Source: Oryzias latipes (lineage: Eukaryota; Chordata; Actinopteri; Beloniformes; Adrianichthyidae). From it: a DNA stretch of 64,000 nucleotides. The position numbers were made by a program, and so were the translations under genes. Under the pieces are notes generated by a model. The model made no database searches, was not told the DNA's origin, and saw nothing but the letters and a program-made list of their open reading frames with translations. Location of the stretch: positions 18,769,311 to 18,833,310 of the forward strand of contig NC_019866.2 in NCBI RefSeq assembly GCF_002234675.1, in the 5' to 3' direction. Shown here in pieces: positions 1 through 21,721 of the stretch. Within the stretch, counting starts at the first letter, position 1. Every line of letters begins with the position of its first letter.

Positions 1-3000
1 ATCCTAATTACATAATTATGCCTTGTCTGATTGTGCTTGTGCAGCTGAGACGAAGGAGGGCCTTTGTGTGGCCGGTGGAATGCAGTACACTTGGCATTTT
101 TCAGCGAAAAGGGCAGTTTTCTGGATGCCAGTGCCAAGAAGAGAAGCAGAGGGTGAGATCATGGCTGCTGGTGCCCACTCCTCTGTCTTTTCTTTTTTGC
201 TCTGGCTTCTTCAATTCTATCAGTCTCTGAATCTCCTGACATCTGTACAATCCCATCACTCTTCTGAGTCCACATGTCTTGCCAACCATTCACACCAGCA
301 ATTATGTCCTCATGGAGTGACCCTTAGATGAGGAATGCACAGGGTTTTTTTTGCTTCCGATGATAAGAGCCGACAGGTCGCTGTGTTAGACACAAACCGA
401 GCCGCTCCGGCATCTGATAATCCACCCTGAGGCCAATCCTCAGCTGTGCAAAAGGAAAGCATTTGCTTTGTTTGGGCTCGAAAGACTCAAGCGCGAGCAG
501 GTGTTAGGAGAGATTACAGTGCCGCCCTGCTGCCACCTTGAATCCAAGTCAAAAGCAACAAAGTGGCTGTCGCATGAACCGCGATCTGCCACACCTCGAT
601 TGGTGATCCAGACCTTTTTTCTGAGACATTCAACAAGGGCCTTTGGGGTCTGTGTGTATCACTGGTGCTCCTTTATTCTCACTAATTAAAACAGCAGGCC
701 TAAACATATTTTGGCGCCAAACTTCCTGTGAATTCCTTTGTAGTTTGATTCCTGCTGAAATGCTTTATTGCTTACACTAAAATCTCTAAAAATCAGAAAA
801 GGCAAGTGGAATACTCCACGTTCCTACCAGGCGGAAAAAGGGTTCAACAAGGACCAAATGAATGTGTTGTTAGTTCTTCTTTGTGTCTGCAACAGTAACC
901 AACAACACTTGAAAAATTCCCATAGAATTCCAAAGCTGTCCATCTGCTCCGGGTGCCCACGCATCAAACCCCCCTCTGGATATCACCCAGCATGAAGTAT
1001 GTGAAAGAATGCTCTCAGGACAGAGCGGGTCCCCGAGGGCCCTGTATTCCCATCTTGAGCATGCCCTCTGTGGTTTTTAATTATATAAATAAACTTAAAG
1101 GCTTAACTCAAAGTACTGGATAACTCTAAGATGCCTTGGATAGAAGAGAAAGGGGAGAAAATGAGCTAAGAGTGGGATGTTTCAGCACTTGGCATATTTC
1201 AAACAGCCCTAAAAAACTGTGCTAAATCCAGAAGCCATCTGTACTTGAGGTGTCCTCCAAAAACGTGCTGGCACAGAACCAGAGATGTATTTTCCCATAA
1301 ATGAACACACCAGCGGCTAGATTTACTCAACAGCACCTCTACTGGCCAATCTAAGAAGTTTTTTTTGCCAATAAACATGAGATCAAAGCAGTTTTCTGAA
1401 CATGTGAACATTTCTTCATATATCTTCCTGCAATCATATTGTTACTAAGGTGACAGGGGGCAGAAGAAATATCAAGGTTATTTTTTATACCTGGAGTTAA
1501 TATTTTCTGATGAAATGTATAACAAAAGGGCATTTAAACAGTTTGTATGGAAAGAAACAAACCACAAAGGAAATTTTGAAAAGTTAGAAACTTCTGACAT
1601 AACAACCATTTTTAAAAAAGGAACAAAGCTAAATGCTACCCCCCTGTGGTAGAAATGATGTCTTTAGTAAGAAGAAATATAACACTTTATTTCAGCTTTG
1701 GTTCATTTTTCAAAACATAACATTTACATACGTTTTTATGACAGGCACTGGAACAAGTCCGGGTGGACAGCTGCCCTTTTCAATACCAAAGAAAACAAAA
1801 ACCTGCCGAGTGTGTCAGCTGTGGGTTCTTTATAATCGCACACAACGCAATAAAAACAAAACATATACAAAGTTTACATTTTAAAGCCATTATTTCAGTT
1901 GTTGGCAAATCTATTACTCTGATTTGATTCAAATGTGAATAATTGATTAAAAATAAGATGAAAGAAAGAACAAAAACAATATTCAAGCTTTCTCAAGAGG
2001 TTTCTTAAGACATTAGCAATAAATTAATATTTAAAATCTAAAATGGAGAATTTTCTCTTGAAGGTTTTTTAAAGTGTGGCTAGGTGCGTTTTCTTCTTTT
2101 CTTAACTCATTTTAAATAATACCAATTCCGTACCTTTTCTCCAGTTGGGCGCAATCATTCACCCATAGGTGATGCCAATTGGTACTTGTAATTGATCGCA
2201 TCAAAGACAAAAAAAAGTACAATTTAGGCAAATGCCCTCTGGGTTTTCTATTTTTCTTTGTTAGCCTGAAGTTGCAAAATGCTAAACGTTTTCAGCTCAT
2301 TTCTCGCAAATATTTTTTTCATGTTGGTCTTTAAACAGTTGGTCTTCGTTTTGATGTTCTTTCATGTCTCTTAAGCCATTCGATCTAAAATGTTCTTCTT
2401 CTATGGTGCTCTGCACAGTGTGCCTGTAGCACACTTTCTGTTGCAAAAATGCTAACATTGGCACCACATGGTTTGCTTTATCTAAAAACCTTTGTGAAAC
2501 TTTTAGCAGTGACGTGAAGTCAGAGGAGGTGCCTCACCTGGATATAGGCCTAAGCCTATGGCTTAACAAATGCATCAATTAAATTAAATAAAAATACTCA
2601 TATTTAAATTAACAATAAAAATCAAAAATATAAATTTTTAGACATGTCTGGTCTGTGGGTTTTAATGATTCTTTCTTTAATGATTCTGCCACACTCTCTA
2701 CGTTTGTCCAGAATGTGCAGAGCCAGACCAGGAAGAAGACGATGGATCTACTGTATGCAAATGTTGGATCACTAACTGATTTATCACTTAGTCTGTTTTT
2801 GTTTTGCTGCCATTATGATTGAATTTCTCCCTGTGACAAAAATGAAGTTCAGTTCAATTCAAACATACAACAAAGTTTAGTTGTTTGATCTAACTGCTGC
2901 TGCAAAGTGATTTTTCCATTTAAATGTAATTTATTTTAAAAATGGTCTCTTTTTGGGATATATATCATTGAGGGGTGCACTATGCTCGACTCTGCATTAT

Positions 3001-3247
3001 GATTTAGTTTGCTGTGGGAGCCAGCTGAGAAAGTGTCCTCGCATTTTAATATAGAAAAAACCTTTTCAACCTTTTCAAAAAGAAAGTTGTTATATTAGTA
3101 AAAATCAATTTGTTATGCATATGGAAACTCATCCAAAAAGTGTAAATGTAATAAAAACAAAAATAACTGTAGCTTAAGGGTATAGATAAGTAGCTTAAAC
3201 CAGCTTTGATTGTTGGTATCTCTTTTCTCTAAAAACCTTATATGAGT
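1..3247. other. Gene-free AT-rich flank
   Basis: No convincing exon, RNA gene or complete mobile element was recognised here. Open frames are short (under about 105 codons), lack family motifs and sit in AT-rich sequence. The right part probably includes the 3' untranslated region of tmem150b, which is transcribed leftward. No clear polyadenylation signal close to its stop was found; the nearest TTTATT is near 2928. Confidence 0.5.
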
Positions 3248-6200
3248 TCACTTGAATAGTTCAACTACAGATACGTTTACTTTCACTGATTCCAGGCTTT
3301 TTTCATCCTTTAAAATGTGTTTTTTCATAATGAGAATGCGACATTCAATGTGTCTGAACTCAACAGCAAAAAGGGCGAAGAGGAAGAAGATCACCATGAC
3401 CAAAGCGAATTCACACACAGCCACTCCAGAGTCACAGTTGGTAGCATAGAAGCCAATAGCTTTAGAGAAAGTCAAGGAGAAAGTCTCACAGGTGTACAAT
3501 TCAACTTCCCAGCATTTGTTTCAGTTGTTTTGAATCATACTTAAACATTTTGTTATTATACCACACAACACAAACTTAATAAAATCCTGTAAAAAAAAAA
3601 AACTGTACACCCTCTTTCTGTTTTATGGTTTGACATCTCTGAACGTTATCGTCTCATGGATTATTGACAGAAAAAATTTAATCATGCAAATTGACACATT
3701 TGATTTAGTTTCATTGCTATAGAGCAGGGGTCCCCAAACTGCGGCCCGCATGCCGGCCATTTTGATCCGGCCCCCTGACCAATACCCAAAAAAAATTGGA
3801 AAAAGCTGTGGAATAGTGAAAAAAAATTGGTTCATAATACATTTTTGTCTTTTTGGCCATCATAGAAAAAATAACGCTGGTATGAAAGCATAACATTGAA
3901 CTAATGATGAAGCTGGATAGCCTGAAATATTGAGCTAACTGTCCATGAAAAGTGGATAAAAAATGTATGCGCACGACTGCTACTATATACGTATACTATA
4001 GACAATCACCAAAAAGGAGGGTTCTGTTGGTTTTTGTTAACTTTAGGTGACCTGTTGGTTTTTTTGTGTTTTATTTAAAAACCTACTTTTTCTTTTTTAA
4101 ACAAACGCATAGAACTTTAAAAGGGTGTACTAACTTTTCCAAATGACATCCCCTACTTTTATTCTCTATCAAAAGCCCTAAAGTTTGTCTTACAGGGTTG
4201 TGCAGCTGGAAAGGATACAGGCAATGCCCAGGAGCGTGGCGATGGTGCAGAACAAAGCCCGTAAAGGCCCCATCCAGGACCGCTCTGGAAACGACTGGCC
4301 CTGGTACGTTAGATACACCTGCATCCAGAAATAGGCCAGGGCGGACACGAAGGACACCAGCGCTCCCACCAAATGAAATTCGCTCACCTCTGATTCCTAA
4401 ATGTTTACACATCGCAGAGAACAAAACCAAAACAAGCTGATAAAGAGAGGACAAAAAGTGACTTCAGCAAATCATCTGCAAAACACACCAGTCTGACAGA
4501 AGAAAGAGAATGATGCCACATTTTGTATGGAAATAGAAGTTGCAGTGAGTGCACTGAATTGTTACTTGGGTGTTGCTGCAGACAGAAAGTCCTCCACAGG
4601 AAAGGAACCCCATGACAGCACTGGCATTGTTGACCCTTCCATGGTTTCCAAGCTGTTTGACCTGCTGGAACTGAATCATCCCGATCCAAAGAGCTGCAGG
4701 AGACAGAACACCCCTCAGTTAAAATGTAAATGAAGTTCAAATAAGGAAGATCATGATATACTCTACACGCGTTTTACCTGTAATAATGATGAGGCCACAG
4801 ATCTGGGTGAACAGACATTTTTGGGGGGGGTACCAGGCGCAATCACTAAAGAAAAACCAATGAGTTTTACCCATGATCAGATTTCTTTTTCAGAAGAAGG
4901 AAACATTTTGTGGTTTAAGTTTAACCCACCTGATGTATGGGAAAATGTGAGTGAGGTTTACTGAATTGTTCATCACAGAAACTGCAAACCTGAAAGCAAG
5001 AAAATGGAAAAGGGTTGTTATAGACATCAAAAGAATAATCCAGACCTCCAGAGGTTCCTCAGGTTCTTCACCTAAATCATGCACGCTATCAGCATTGCAT
5101 CCCTTTAACTCCAACGTTTTATAATTCAAAACTACTTGGAACCACAACCAGTTTACTATGTGAACCTCTGGGAAATCCTTCGAGACAAATAAAAGCTCCT
5201 TGTAAATATTCCAGGCTACCCAGTTTAAATATTAGGTTTGCGTGATGTTCTCCCCGCTTTAAAGCATCTCTTCTGTAATTATTAATGCTACAACTGCAGA
5301 TTTAAAAAGAATTGGGGGAAATGAAATTTTCTGCAGTTTTCAGTGAAATAATCTCACATCTCTATTATGTTAATATTGTATTCTTAATTCCTAATTTTAA
5401 ACTAAGAAAAGAAAAGAAAAGCCCCCCCTACAAACACACACACCCACATACTGTCTTTCATTCACAAAGCTTTGAACCTCTATTGCAGTCTATTGCAGGG
5501 CCACACACTCATACATGCACACCTAGGGCCAATTTAGATACACCAAGCATATCTTTGGACTCTGCCCGGAGAAAACCTACAGATGCATGAGGAGAACATG
5601 CAAACCCCACACAGAAAGGTTCCCGCCTCGATTCAAACAAGGCCCTTCTCGCAATAAGGCGAGACAGCTAACCTCTGTGCCACCATGCTCATTAGACATA
5701 CAAAATTTCTTCCAGAAAGGGAGGACATATCAAAGTAAGGGGGGACTTATCCTCTATTCGAAATTGACTCAAAAATAACAAATGTGGCAGTTCCTAAAAT
5801 GACCACTAGAGACTGGTTTCAAAAGATGGCAGTTTCCTATTGACTGTCATGCTTAAAAAAAAGACAAACTTTAAACCAAAACTTTGTGGTTGAACCAACT
5901 AGTTTATAAAATATTTTTCTATATTTTGTAGATTTTTTGTAACAGGTTTTAATAAGCTATCGTCCTTTAAATTTAAATTAAACTTGTGCATTATCAGGGA
6001 AATGATTTTTGATTGACAAGTGAAAGAACGAACAAGTGGACTCAAAAAACCTCATGACTCATTTTCCGAAAAGAAAAACACTTAAGTGAAGGAAACCCCT
6101 GTCACTGTGGATGCTTCAGGCTTCCTTTTTTAAATTCAGAATCCTGCATCATATAAAGGCAAAACGTTCTAGAAAAACATAACAAGTATCCCTTAAAGTC

Positions 6201-7522
6201 TCATCTTAGCATTTAGGTAGCTCTTGAATGAAGGAAGAGGAGCGATTTTGTGACACAAGTTATGAAACTTTTTCGAAAAGAGTAAAAGATCCAACTTCAC
6301 TGTACTTTCATAGGAGAAGATGCTTGTATTATCTGTAAGAATGAAAGCCAAAAACCACTTAAGTAGTTTCTTAAAGGGCCTATATCGTGCAAAATCCAAA
6401 TTTTTGAACTTTCAAGTGTATTAAGATGTTAATTCCTCCCAAAAAACAACCTCAAAGGTGTATTTTGTTCCATTCACACTTCTCTGTGCCTTCCTCCAAA
6501 AACCTGCGTTAAGAGCACCAGCTCATCCCAATCCACAAAAACGAGTGGTTCCTCACATTGTGACCTCGGATTGTGGGTTCTCACAAAGTGAAAACAGCCC
6601 CTTCTAAGAAGAGTCTGCACTGCCAGTACCACCCCAAGGCTAACGCTGTGAGGCCAGGGGAAGAAAACCCCGGAGCAGGAAGGAACGACACAGATCCAGT
6701 TCTAACTACAAAAAAGGCTTCAATGCCAAAAGCATGAACGCAGAAACTGGAGCTTAGACACAAAGATGCTCCCACACAGAACATAGAACAGCCACAGTTT
6801 AAGCAGTGACAAACATAACAACCAGAATGCAGAACGCCTGTGACTCTCGCAGGATGCCTCAGGAAGGGGAGGGCCTCCAACAGAGATCACAACTGAGACA
6901 ACGTCAGGGCTTTTCATGACAAACGCACACACCCACTTTCTCTGTGGAGCTATAGCGGTTATCAGCTACAATGCTTTCATTTTCTATGCACAATATGCAC
7001 ATCCATCTTTGCAAAAGTTTGGATGTTGTTTGTTTTTATGAGCAAAACGCAGACAGAGATCAAGTCGTCTTACATCCAAGTTGGAAAATTAACTGCAAAA
7101 ATAACTCATATTTGATAATAAAAAGTGTTCTTCAGTGTGCCAAATGTAATAAAGTAAGATATATACTCAAATGCATGATATAAGCCCTTTAAATTGTTAT
7201 CCAAAACATTTTGATCAGAAAGAAAAGCGTGTTCTTCAACAACAGAAAGTGTGTCAATATGGCCTCAAGTTAAATTTGGGATTTAAAATTCCAAATCCAG
7301 GTTCAAAGTTCATTAGAATTTTAAAGATTTCTTTTGTATCTTTTCTTTTCCATCGTGATCCACCAGCAGTTATAAAAATGAATCTGATCTTTAGTTTATG
7401 AGAATATGAGAGGAACTTTGAGAATGAAAACAGAAGACCATGGAGGGAAATACTCACACAGTCCAAATGCCGGTGGATCCAAAGACAGCCAGGCAGATGG
7501 GGACCAGCGCCAAGAGCCACAT
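3248..7522 (-). CDS. tmem150b: Transmembrane protein 150B (DRAM/FRAG1/Sfk1 family)
   Basis: Six coding exons in transcript order: 7458-7522, 4930-4989, 4778-4845, 4566-4693, 4219-4396 and 3248-3459, totalling 711 nt (236 aa); the human protein is about 233 aa. All junctions are GT-AG and keep frame. The protein starts MWLLALVPICLAVFG (first membrane segment). It continues with the family extracellular stretch (VNLTHIFPYIS, then a paired-Cys region around DCAWYPPQKC) and later HLVGALVSFVSALAYF, a hallmark family helix. It ends with FALFAVEFRHIE, matching the family's last helix. Known for the family: six-pass membrane proteins of endolysosome or plasma membrane, with TMEM150B (DRAM3) linked to autophagy and survival on starvation. 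The donor of exon 5 is the less obvious GTATCC at 4213-4218. The stronger-looking GTAAGA nearby gives a frame that hits a stop. A noncoding first exon probably ends at 7653 (donor GTGAGT), with an acceptor just upstream of the ATG exon. Confidence 0.9.
3726..4010. mobile_element. hAT-type element end (remnant)
   Basis: The sequence CAGGGGTCCCCAAACTGCGG beginning at 3726 is the typical terminal inverted repeat of hAT-superfamily DNA transposons, followed by GC-rich subterminal sequence. It lies in the last intron of tmem150b. The opposite terminus was not found, so this is a truncated or diverged copy. The right boundary is approximate. Confidence 0.5.
5480..5692 (-). mobile_element. tRNA-derived SINE (minus strand)
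   Basis: Read on the minus strand, the segment starts with a degenerate tRNA-like head: an A-box-like TGGCACAGAGGTTAGCTGT and a decayed B box near GTTTGAATCGAG. It continues into the widespread fish core that reads, on the plus strand, GGAGAACATGCAAACCCCAC and GGCCAATTTAGA. It sits in intron 1 of tmem150b. The tRNA-like head is too decayed to be a functional tRNA. Confidence 0.65.
6375..7188. mobile_element. Non-autonomous TTAA-target DNA transposon
   Basis: The left end AGGGCCTATATCGTGCA and the reverse complement of the right end AGGGCTTATATCATGCA differ at two positions. Both are flanked by TTAA (6371-6374 and 7189-7192), the duplication expected of piggyBac or Kolobok-type transposases. 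The interior (about 0.8 kb) encodes no recognisable transposase, so this is a non-autonomous copy in intron 1 of tmem150b. Confidence 0.7.
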
Positions 7523-7799
7523 CCTGATGGGCAGTTTGAGCTTTATGTGGAAGGAAACTGAGAGAAAAGCATTATTTGTTCCTTCCTGAAAAAATTAAAT
7601 TCATATTTTAAAACACATATTTATATAAAGGGGAAAAAAGGTCTGAACTCACTCTATGCTGAGCGTCTGCCGACTGAAAGAAGACGGTCTTCCTTCTGGA
7701 AAGTGTGGATCTCCTTTCTTCAGTGCCGCCTTTTCTACTATCATAACCAAAATACATGATATTCAGTTCTCTGTTGTCCTGCTGTCTCTGCAGAAGTGA

Positions 7800-9165
7800 G
7801 TCAACCCTCTGTCACTGACCAAGAACATACAGTACTGCTATAGATGTTAATGGAGGTAAAAACAGATAAGGGGGACAAATAAAAAATAATAGTAATAAAT
7901 ACACGTTTTACTTTTGGGGGGTTTTCAGAGAAACTAGAGAGTTTGTTAAAAAGTCAAAACGAAAACAATGAGATAAGAAGCAGCAAGACATAAATGTTAG
8001 TGACTTTTGATGGTGGAAAAGGAAAAACGCACAAGTTTAACTACTTAAAAAAAATGTAGGATGAGTGAGCTGGACATCTGCACAGCTGACTCAGCACGTT
8101 TAGTAACAGATTAAGTAGAAGAGACAATTTGGTGAGTATTTTTGGGGAGTTTGTTCCCAAATTCAACTCTGGTTTGTGTTAAAGAATAAGAACTCTAGGA
8201 GTTAAATTCTATTAGGCGTTAAATAAAAGTTCCTGTAGAAATGTGTAAAATACAGAGAAAAATCACTGAAAATGACTTGATGCTGACATGATGCATTTCC
8301 TCAAATGACCACTAGAGGTTTTACCACCGACTGTATGTGTTTGAGAACTGGACCCAGTGAGTGTGACGTCACACATACAAAATGGTTTACTTCCTGCTAA
8401 ATGAAGTAAATGAAGTCAGTTTAGTCACCATTTTTTCGCGATATAGAGCCAGGTCGGGCTGGATTTTTTAGGCCCGATCTTACCTCTAATGGATAGGGAC
8501 ATGGGTCAACTGTGCTAAACTTCCACTTTACTTTGTCTGGCCCAGTTAAAGTGGGCGGAGCAGATGAACCATTCATAAACCTGTGGTTCACATCAGATTA
8601 TCAGTTGGTTATCGCTTCAGTGAACACACAGTCTGGTTTACAGTTCAGTCTGTTTGGGTCAGGAACCACCTTGCAAGCTCATTTATTCAGAATGAATCTG
8701 AAACAATGTTCAAGTCATCAAAAACAAAACTTTGATTAAGTTCTTGAGTCTGTCGGAGTCACAAATCTACCAAGAACTGAGATGTTTTGGACTCATCAGA
8801 GAACGTACAGGACACATGAGCTAGATACATAGCTGATCTCATTCTTGTTGTCCTCAAGAATGAATGAGAAGTGTAAAGCTCAGCACTGGAGCTGAAGATG
8901 GTAAATTATCAGGAATCACAACATTGAACAAGGATCTTGAAAAATTGGTGCATCTGCACAGAAAAAAACTGATTCTTAATTATGTACGACTGAAAAATTG
9001 AAAAATGAAATGAAAAATGGTCTTATTATTATTAGAAATTATTATTATTATTATTAAAAAAATAATCTTATTACGACAGTTGTAAAATAAATCTTAGTTT
9101 GAGAAAATATGTCTTTGTGACTGGAATTCTTATTCTTAAAATAGGATTTCCAGGTAAAACCAGTT
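7800..9165. other. Intergenic, upstream of tmem150b
   Basis: Probable promoter side of tmem150b, which is transcribed leftward from about 7.7 kb. I see AT-rich sequence and short A/T runs but no exon, TATA box or mobile element that I can defend. Confidence 0.35.
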
Positions 9166-9170
9166 ATTTA

Positions 9171-9220
9171 ATCCCATTGGCAGATTTTTTGCTTATATAA
9201 AGAAAATCTGCCAATGGGAT
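9171..9220. repeat. Perfect 18-bp inverted repeat (hairpin)
   Basis: ATCCCATTGGCAGATTTT at 9171-9188 is exactly complementary to 9203-9220, with a 14-nt loop. The motif looks like a fragment of an interspersed repeat rather than a gene feature. The surrounding 9.2-10.7 kb shows no supported gene. Confidence 0.7.
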
Positions 9221-10779
9221 GAGAACTTTTGACTTATTTCTGAGGGGCCTGTTTGATTTCTTTAGATTTTTATTTAAAAATCAAGTCTGGTCAGTGGTGG
9301 TTTTATGGGCCACGTTTTCTGCGTTTGTGTTTTATCATCTCTCTTATCAGTGCGTATGTCTACTAGGAGCTTTCATGGAACTTCATGCTTCCCTCTGATG
9401 ACCAACTTTGTGGATTTTATTTCTAAACCGGACTAGAAAATACTTGGTTTAAGGACCATCGTAATTCGAAGAGATCAGTTTTCTCATTTGTCGTTGGGCC
9501 TAAACCTAAAAATCCACCTATGGAGCACTTCTAACACGGATGGAGCCGGGGGGCAAAAAGATTGGTTCCTTCTGAGAAAATTTAAGTATCATAATTGACA
9601 AAGATTAAAAAAACCTCAATGCAAGGTTCTTTAAGCGTTGAAAAAATAACAAAAGCAATATTTTTTAATGAAATCTTGAGCCCCTCAAATTATTTCCTGT
9701 ATTGTGTATGCAGGTCCATCTGGGCCTTTTAGCCCCCTGGCCCCAGCCAAAAACTGAGCTAGAGGAAATTCTTATTTTTGGAAAACGTATTAATATAACT
9801 CATAATAATAACTTATTATAATACATCATCAATAATAAACTGTGCCACTTTTGATCATTCCATTTGGCCTAGCTTCACCACTTACTGCAGAGAAGATGAG
9901 ACAGCAGGTCAGCACTGCAGAGGAGGTGGTGGCTGATGTCAGACCAAAACCTTCCTTAATGCCCCTCTGCACTGATGTGCATTTACTTGGTCGTCTTAAA
10001 GCTCTTATCTCAATATTATTTATGGTAGAACTCGAAGGCAAAAAGGTGATAAAAGCTCCGCCAGACGCAGCAGCTTTAGAGAAAAAATGTTTTCGGTTAA
10101 GCACAAGCACAGCAGAAGGAGGAGAGGAGCTGCTTTGTCTGCTCTGACTCACATTAGCTTTAATGTTTAAAGATCAGCACACAAACTGTATGTTTTAATT
10201 CAGATCATGATGCCAAAATAAAGTACATTTTGTTACAGTTGTCAGGTTGGACCTCTGACGAGCAGAAACATGATGAAATCTTTCAAAGTGAATCAAGCAC
10301 AGAATCATGCTTTGTTGTTGGTCAAATCACAGAAAAAGATTAGGATTAATCATGTGAGACAGTATGATCCACAGCAGCTTTTGTTTTCTCTGAGAGTCCA
10401 CAACAAGCATAACAGTCTGCTCCACCTAAAAATGAGGGTCTCTGTTAACTTGCAAGGGAATCCTGGTGTGATTCATGGACCCCAAAAAGGCTGACAGACT
10501 GTTCGGTGAGACAATGAGAGGAACTTTGAGTAGAACCTAATAAACAGATTACAGTGCAAATGTGAATAAAGACAAAAAATAAAACATGTTGCAAAAGGAC
10601 ACATCTGTAAATGTGGTTTATTAAAGATCCACTCTGATCACTTTAAAGCATCCCCAGTGGTCCTTTAACTTTGATTAGCTAAATTTTTGAAAAAATTAAA
10701 AAGAATAATGCTTTTTTCTAGGACATAGTTTCAGCAGAGCTGTAGTAGTTCATTAGAAATGTTCCTCTTAGTTACAGGC

Positions 10780-11250
10780 ATGACAGTTGCCGCAAAGCAA
10801 CCCAGCCCCTCTTCATCATGAGAATGCACCATCTCATGCTGAAAGGAATACCTCTGCATCATTGGCTGCATAAAAGGAGAGAAACTGATGGTGTGGCCCC
10901 CATCCTCCCCTGACCTCAACCCTATTGAGAACCTTTGGAGCATCCTCAAGCAAAAGATCTATGAGGGTAGGAGGCAAGTCGCATCCAAACAGCAGCTCTG
11001 GGAGGCTATTCTGACATCCTGCAAAGAAATTCAAGCAGAAACTCTCCAAAAACTCACAAGTTCAATGGATGCAAGAATTGTGAAGCTGCTACAAAATAAG
11101 GGGCACAATATTAAAATCTAACTTGACCTATTGAGGTGTTTTTGATTGGAATAGTTTTTAATTTCAGTAAATATGACCTCCTTATGCAGCAAATTCAACA
11201 AATGATTGATTTCAGTTCTTTAGAATCAATGAAATGTTGTGGAACTCTGT
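10780..11250 (+). mobile_element. Tc1/mariner transposase 3' remnant
   Basis: The plus strand encodes the C-terminal part of a Tc1-type DDE transposase. The block SPDLNPIENLW (about 10906-10940) carries the last catalytic acidic residue, followed by QKLTSSMDARIVKLLQNKG. Upstream, a HENAPSH-like block at about 10817 replaces the usual QDNAPSH, so the second catalytic aspartate appears to be Glu. A frameshift near 10870 separates the two blocks. The 5' half of the transposase is missing. Downstream AT-rich sequence matches the element arm seen again, inverted, at 49.3-49.6 kb. Dead copy. Confidence 0.8.
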
Positions 11251-11824
11251 TGTGGGTAGAAATTTGAAACACTGACTTTGAAAGTTTATATTTTTGTTCA
11301 AGAATCCTTCCTTTTGACATTTTGTCGGCTTGGATTAAATGAACTGCCTGTAGGCCGGCTTGAAGAGAAATTCAGAAGCCTTCAGTGTTGAACTGATCTG
11401 CTGATCGTTACAGCTAGACCACCACTTCTAAAATCTGTGGCTTTAATTACAAAATACCTCATCTCTGTCTGTTAATCTAAACTATTTAAAGTAGAATCAG
11501 AATGTAAATCAAATTTTATTAAGACTTTCATGCAATCGTTTGTAAGCCCTTTTTGTTGATCAGTGATAATCATCAGTGATAATCATAATCATAGTGCCAC
11601 CTACTGTACAGAGGTACTGGCTAAGAAAGTCAGATTAAGAGAAAAACTGCCCTCCCCCTGCTCTACTACTAGATTTTTACACTTAAATTAGCTAAACTTT
11701 ATTCTTCTTTAAGGTACTTCTGTAAAATTAAACCAAAATGTAGCCTCTGAGTCTCGAATTTGCTGAAATAATGAGCATTTCTGAAAGAAAACACAAACTA
11801 AGAAGTACCAACACCAGAATCTTT

Positions 11825-11830
11825 TTTATT
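11825..11830 (-). terminator. adsl polyadenylation signal
   Basis: TTTATT on the plus strand reads AATAAA on the minus strand, about 32 nt past the adsl stop codon. Position and sequence suit a short 3' untranslated region. Confidence 0.6.
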
Positions 11831-11861
11831 TAGTGGGAAGCATCCCAATGTTCTGCTTTCA

Positions 11862-19004
<7,143 letters not shown>

Positions 19005-19307
19005 GCTTTTAGGTCCACTTCACTGAAACACAGAAACACAGTCTGTAGAGCTGCTCCGCGGACAGATGAACACACTCAACAGGAATACGGCTTCAGCCTG
19101 GGGCGTCACATGGTAAGGGGTGGGGATTTTACGACACTGCAATCTGCGTACGACACAAACGCTGTCATGGTGACAGGGCGACGCAAGTGACCCGAACGTT
19201 AAAAACCCGAATGTTTTATCAAATCTACGTTTATATACTCATTATGTGTTTTTTTTGTTTGTTCCTTACTCTGGTGCCTAGTTTCACTTATTTTATTCTG
19301 TTTTATT

Positions 19308-20610
<1,303 letters not shown>

Positions 20611-21563
20611 GTTTTATTTTATATTATTTAGACGTTTGTTTTGATGTACAATGTATATTTTTATTTTTTGTACTGGAACTGGTGTTTACAAAAACGTAAA
20701 AAAAAGAAAAAGAAAAAAACATTTGCCGATGTTTTCTTTTTCTTCTCTTTTCATATCCCTTCATTGTACCGGAAATGTTTTATTTTATAAAACCATAAAT
20801 AGAAACCCAAAGACTTCCGGTCAATTTTACATATTTTCACCATGACAGTTTTATTTTTTCACTCTAAAATCTCGAACCTCTGCTAAAACAACTTATTTGA
20901 CATTTCTGCTTGTGTCTATTCTATAGTTCACATAAAAATACTATAAGGTGCAATGTTAAAATATAAATCGGCAAATTATGGTAATCCACACTTTTTGTTT
21001 TCGCACAGCCCGGCTGTGGTGATAAAGTTGCTCAATCCATAGGATTGCTTGAAGAAGAATAACAGATAAACACTTGACTTCCAAACTTTTTCACCATTCT
21101 CTGCTTTATTACAGTAAAATGACTTTTAAATAGATGGAAAGCATTCAAGTGACAAGAATGTGACCTGATGACCAAAGTGAGGTTCATGACGGGCTAAAAA
21201 TGACCTAAATATCATAAACAAATTGATATTACTTTGACCAGAAAAATACAATAGATTTTATTTAATAAAATATTCACCTAATGTGTTATTACTTAAGGCA
21301 AGCAACACCACAATATCTGTTAAAAAATAATTATGATTGAATAAAAAAATAGAAATTCAAACATTTTCTAAAATATTAATTATTCATAAATGGTAAATGG
21401 TGCATACTTATATAGCACTTTTCTACCTCACCCGCTTTACAGTCCCAATCACCCTATATGCACACACACACTGATAGCAGCTCCACTGCCTCAATAGGCA
21501 GTCAAACTAATCCCGATTTAGGAAAGTCCATCACTTTCTCTTTTTTTGTTTATACATATATAT

Positions 21564-21721
21564 GGATGGATGAATGAATGAATGAATGAATGAATGAATG
21601 AATGAATGAATGAATGAATGAATGAATGGAAGGATGGATGGATGGATGGATGGATGGATGGATGGATGGATGGATGGATGGATGGATGGATGGATGGAAG
21701 GACGGACGGACGTATGGATGG
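21564..21721. repeat. (GAAT)n / (GGAT)n tetranucleotide tract
   Basis: About 58 bp of GAAT units pass directly into about 90 bp of GGAT units, with a few GGAC variants at the end. Just upstream (21390-21480) is a short fish repeat with TATATAGCACTTTTC and CGCTTTACAGTC, resembling the 3' part of SINE/LINE families seen again at 41.0 kb. Confidence 0.9.

Noticed and set aside
9829-10152. About 100-codon overlapping frames on both strands
   Set aside because: No recognisable domain, no splice context, and located between repeats.
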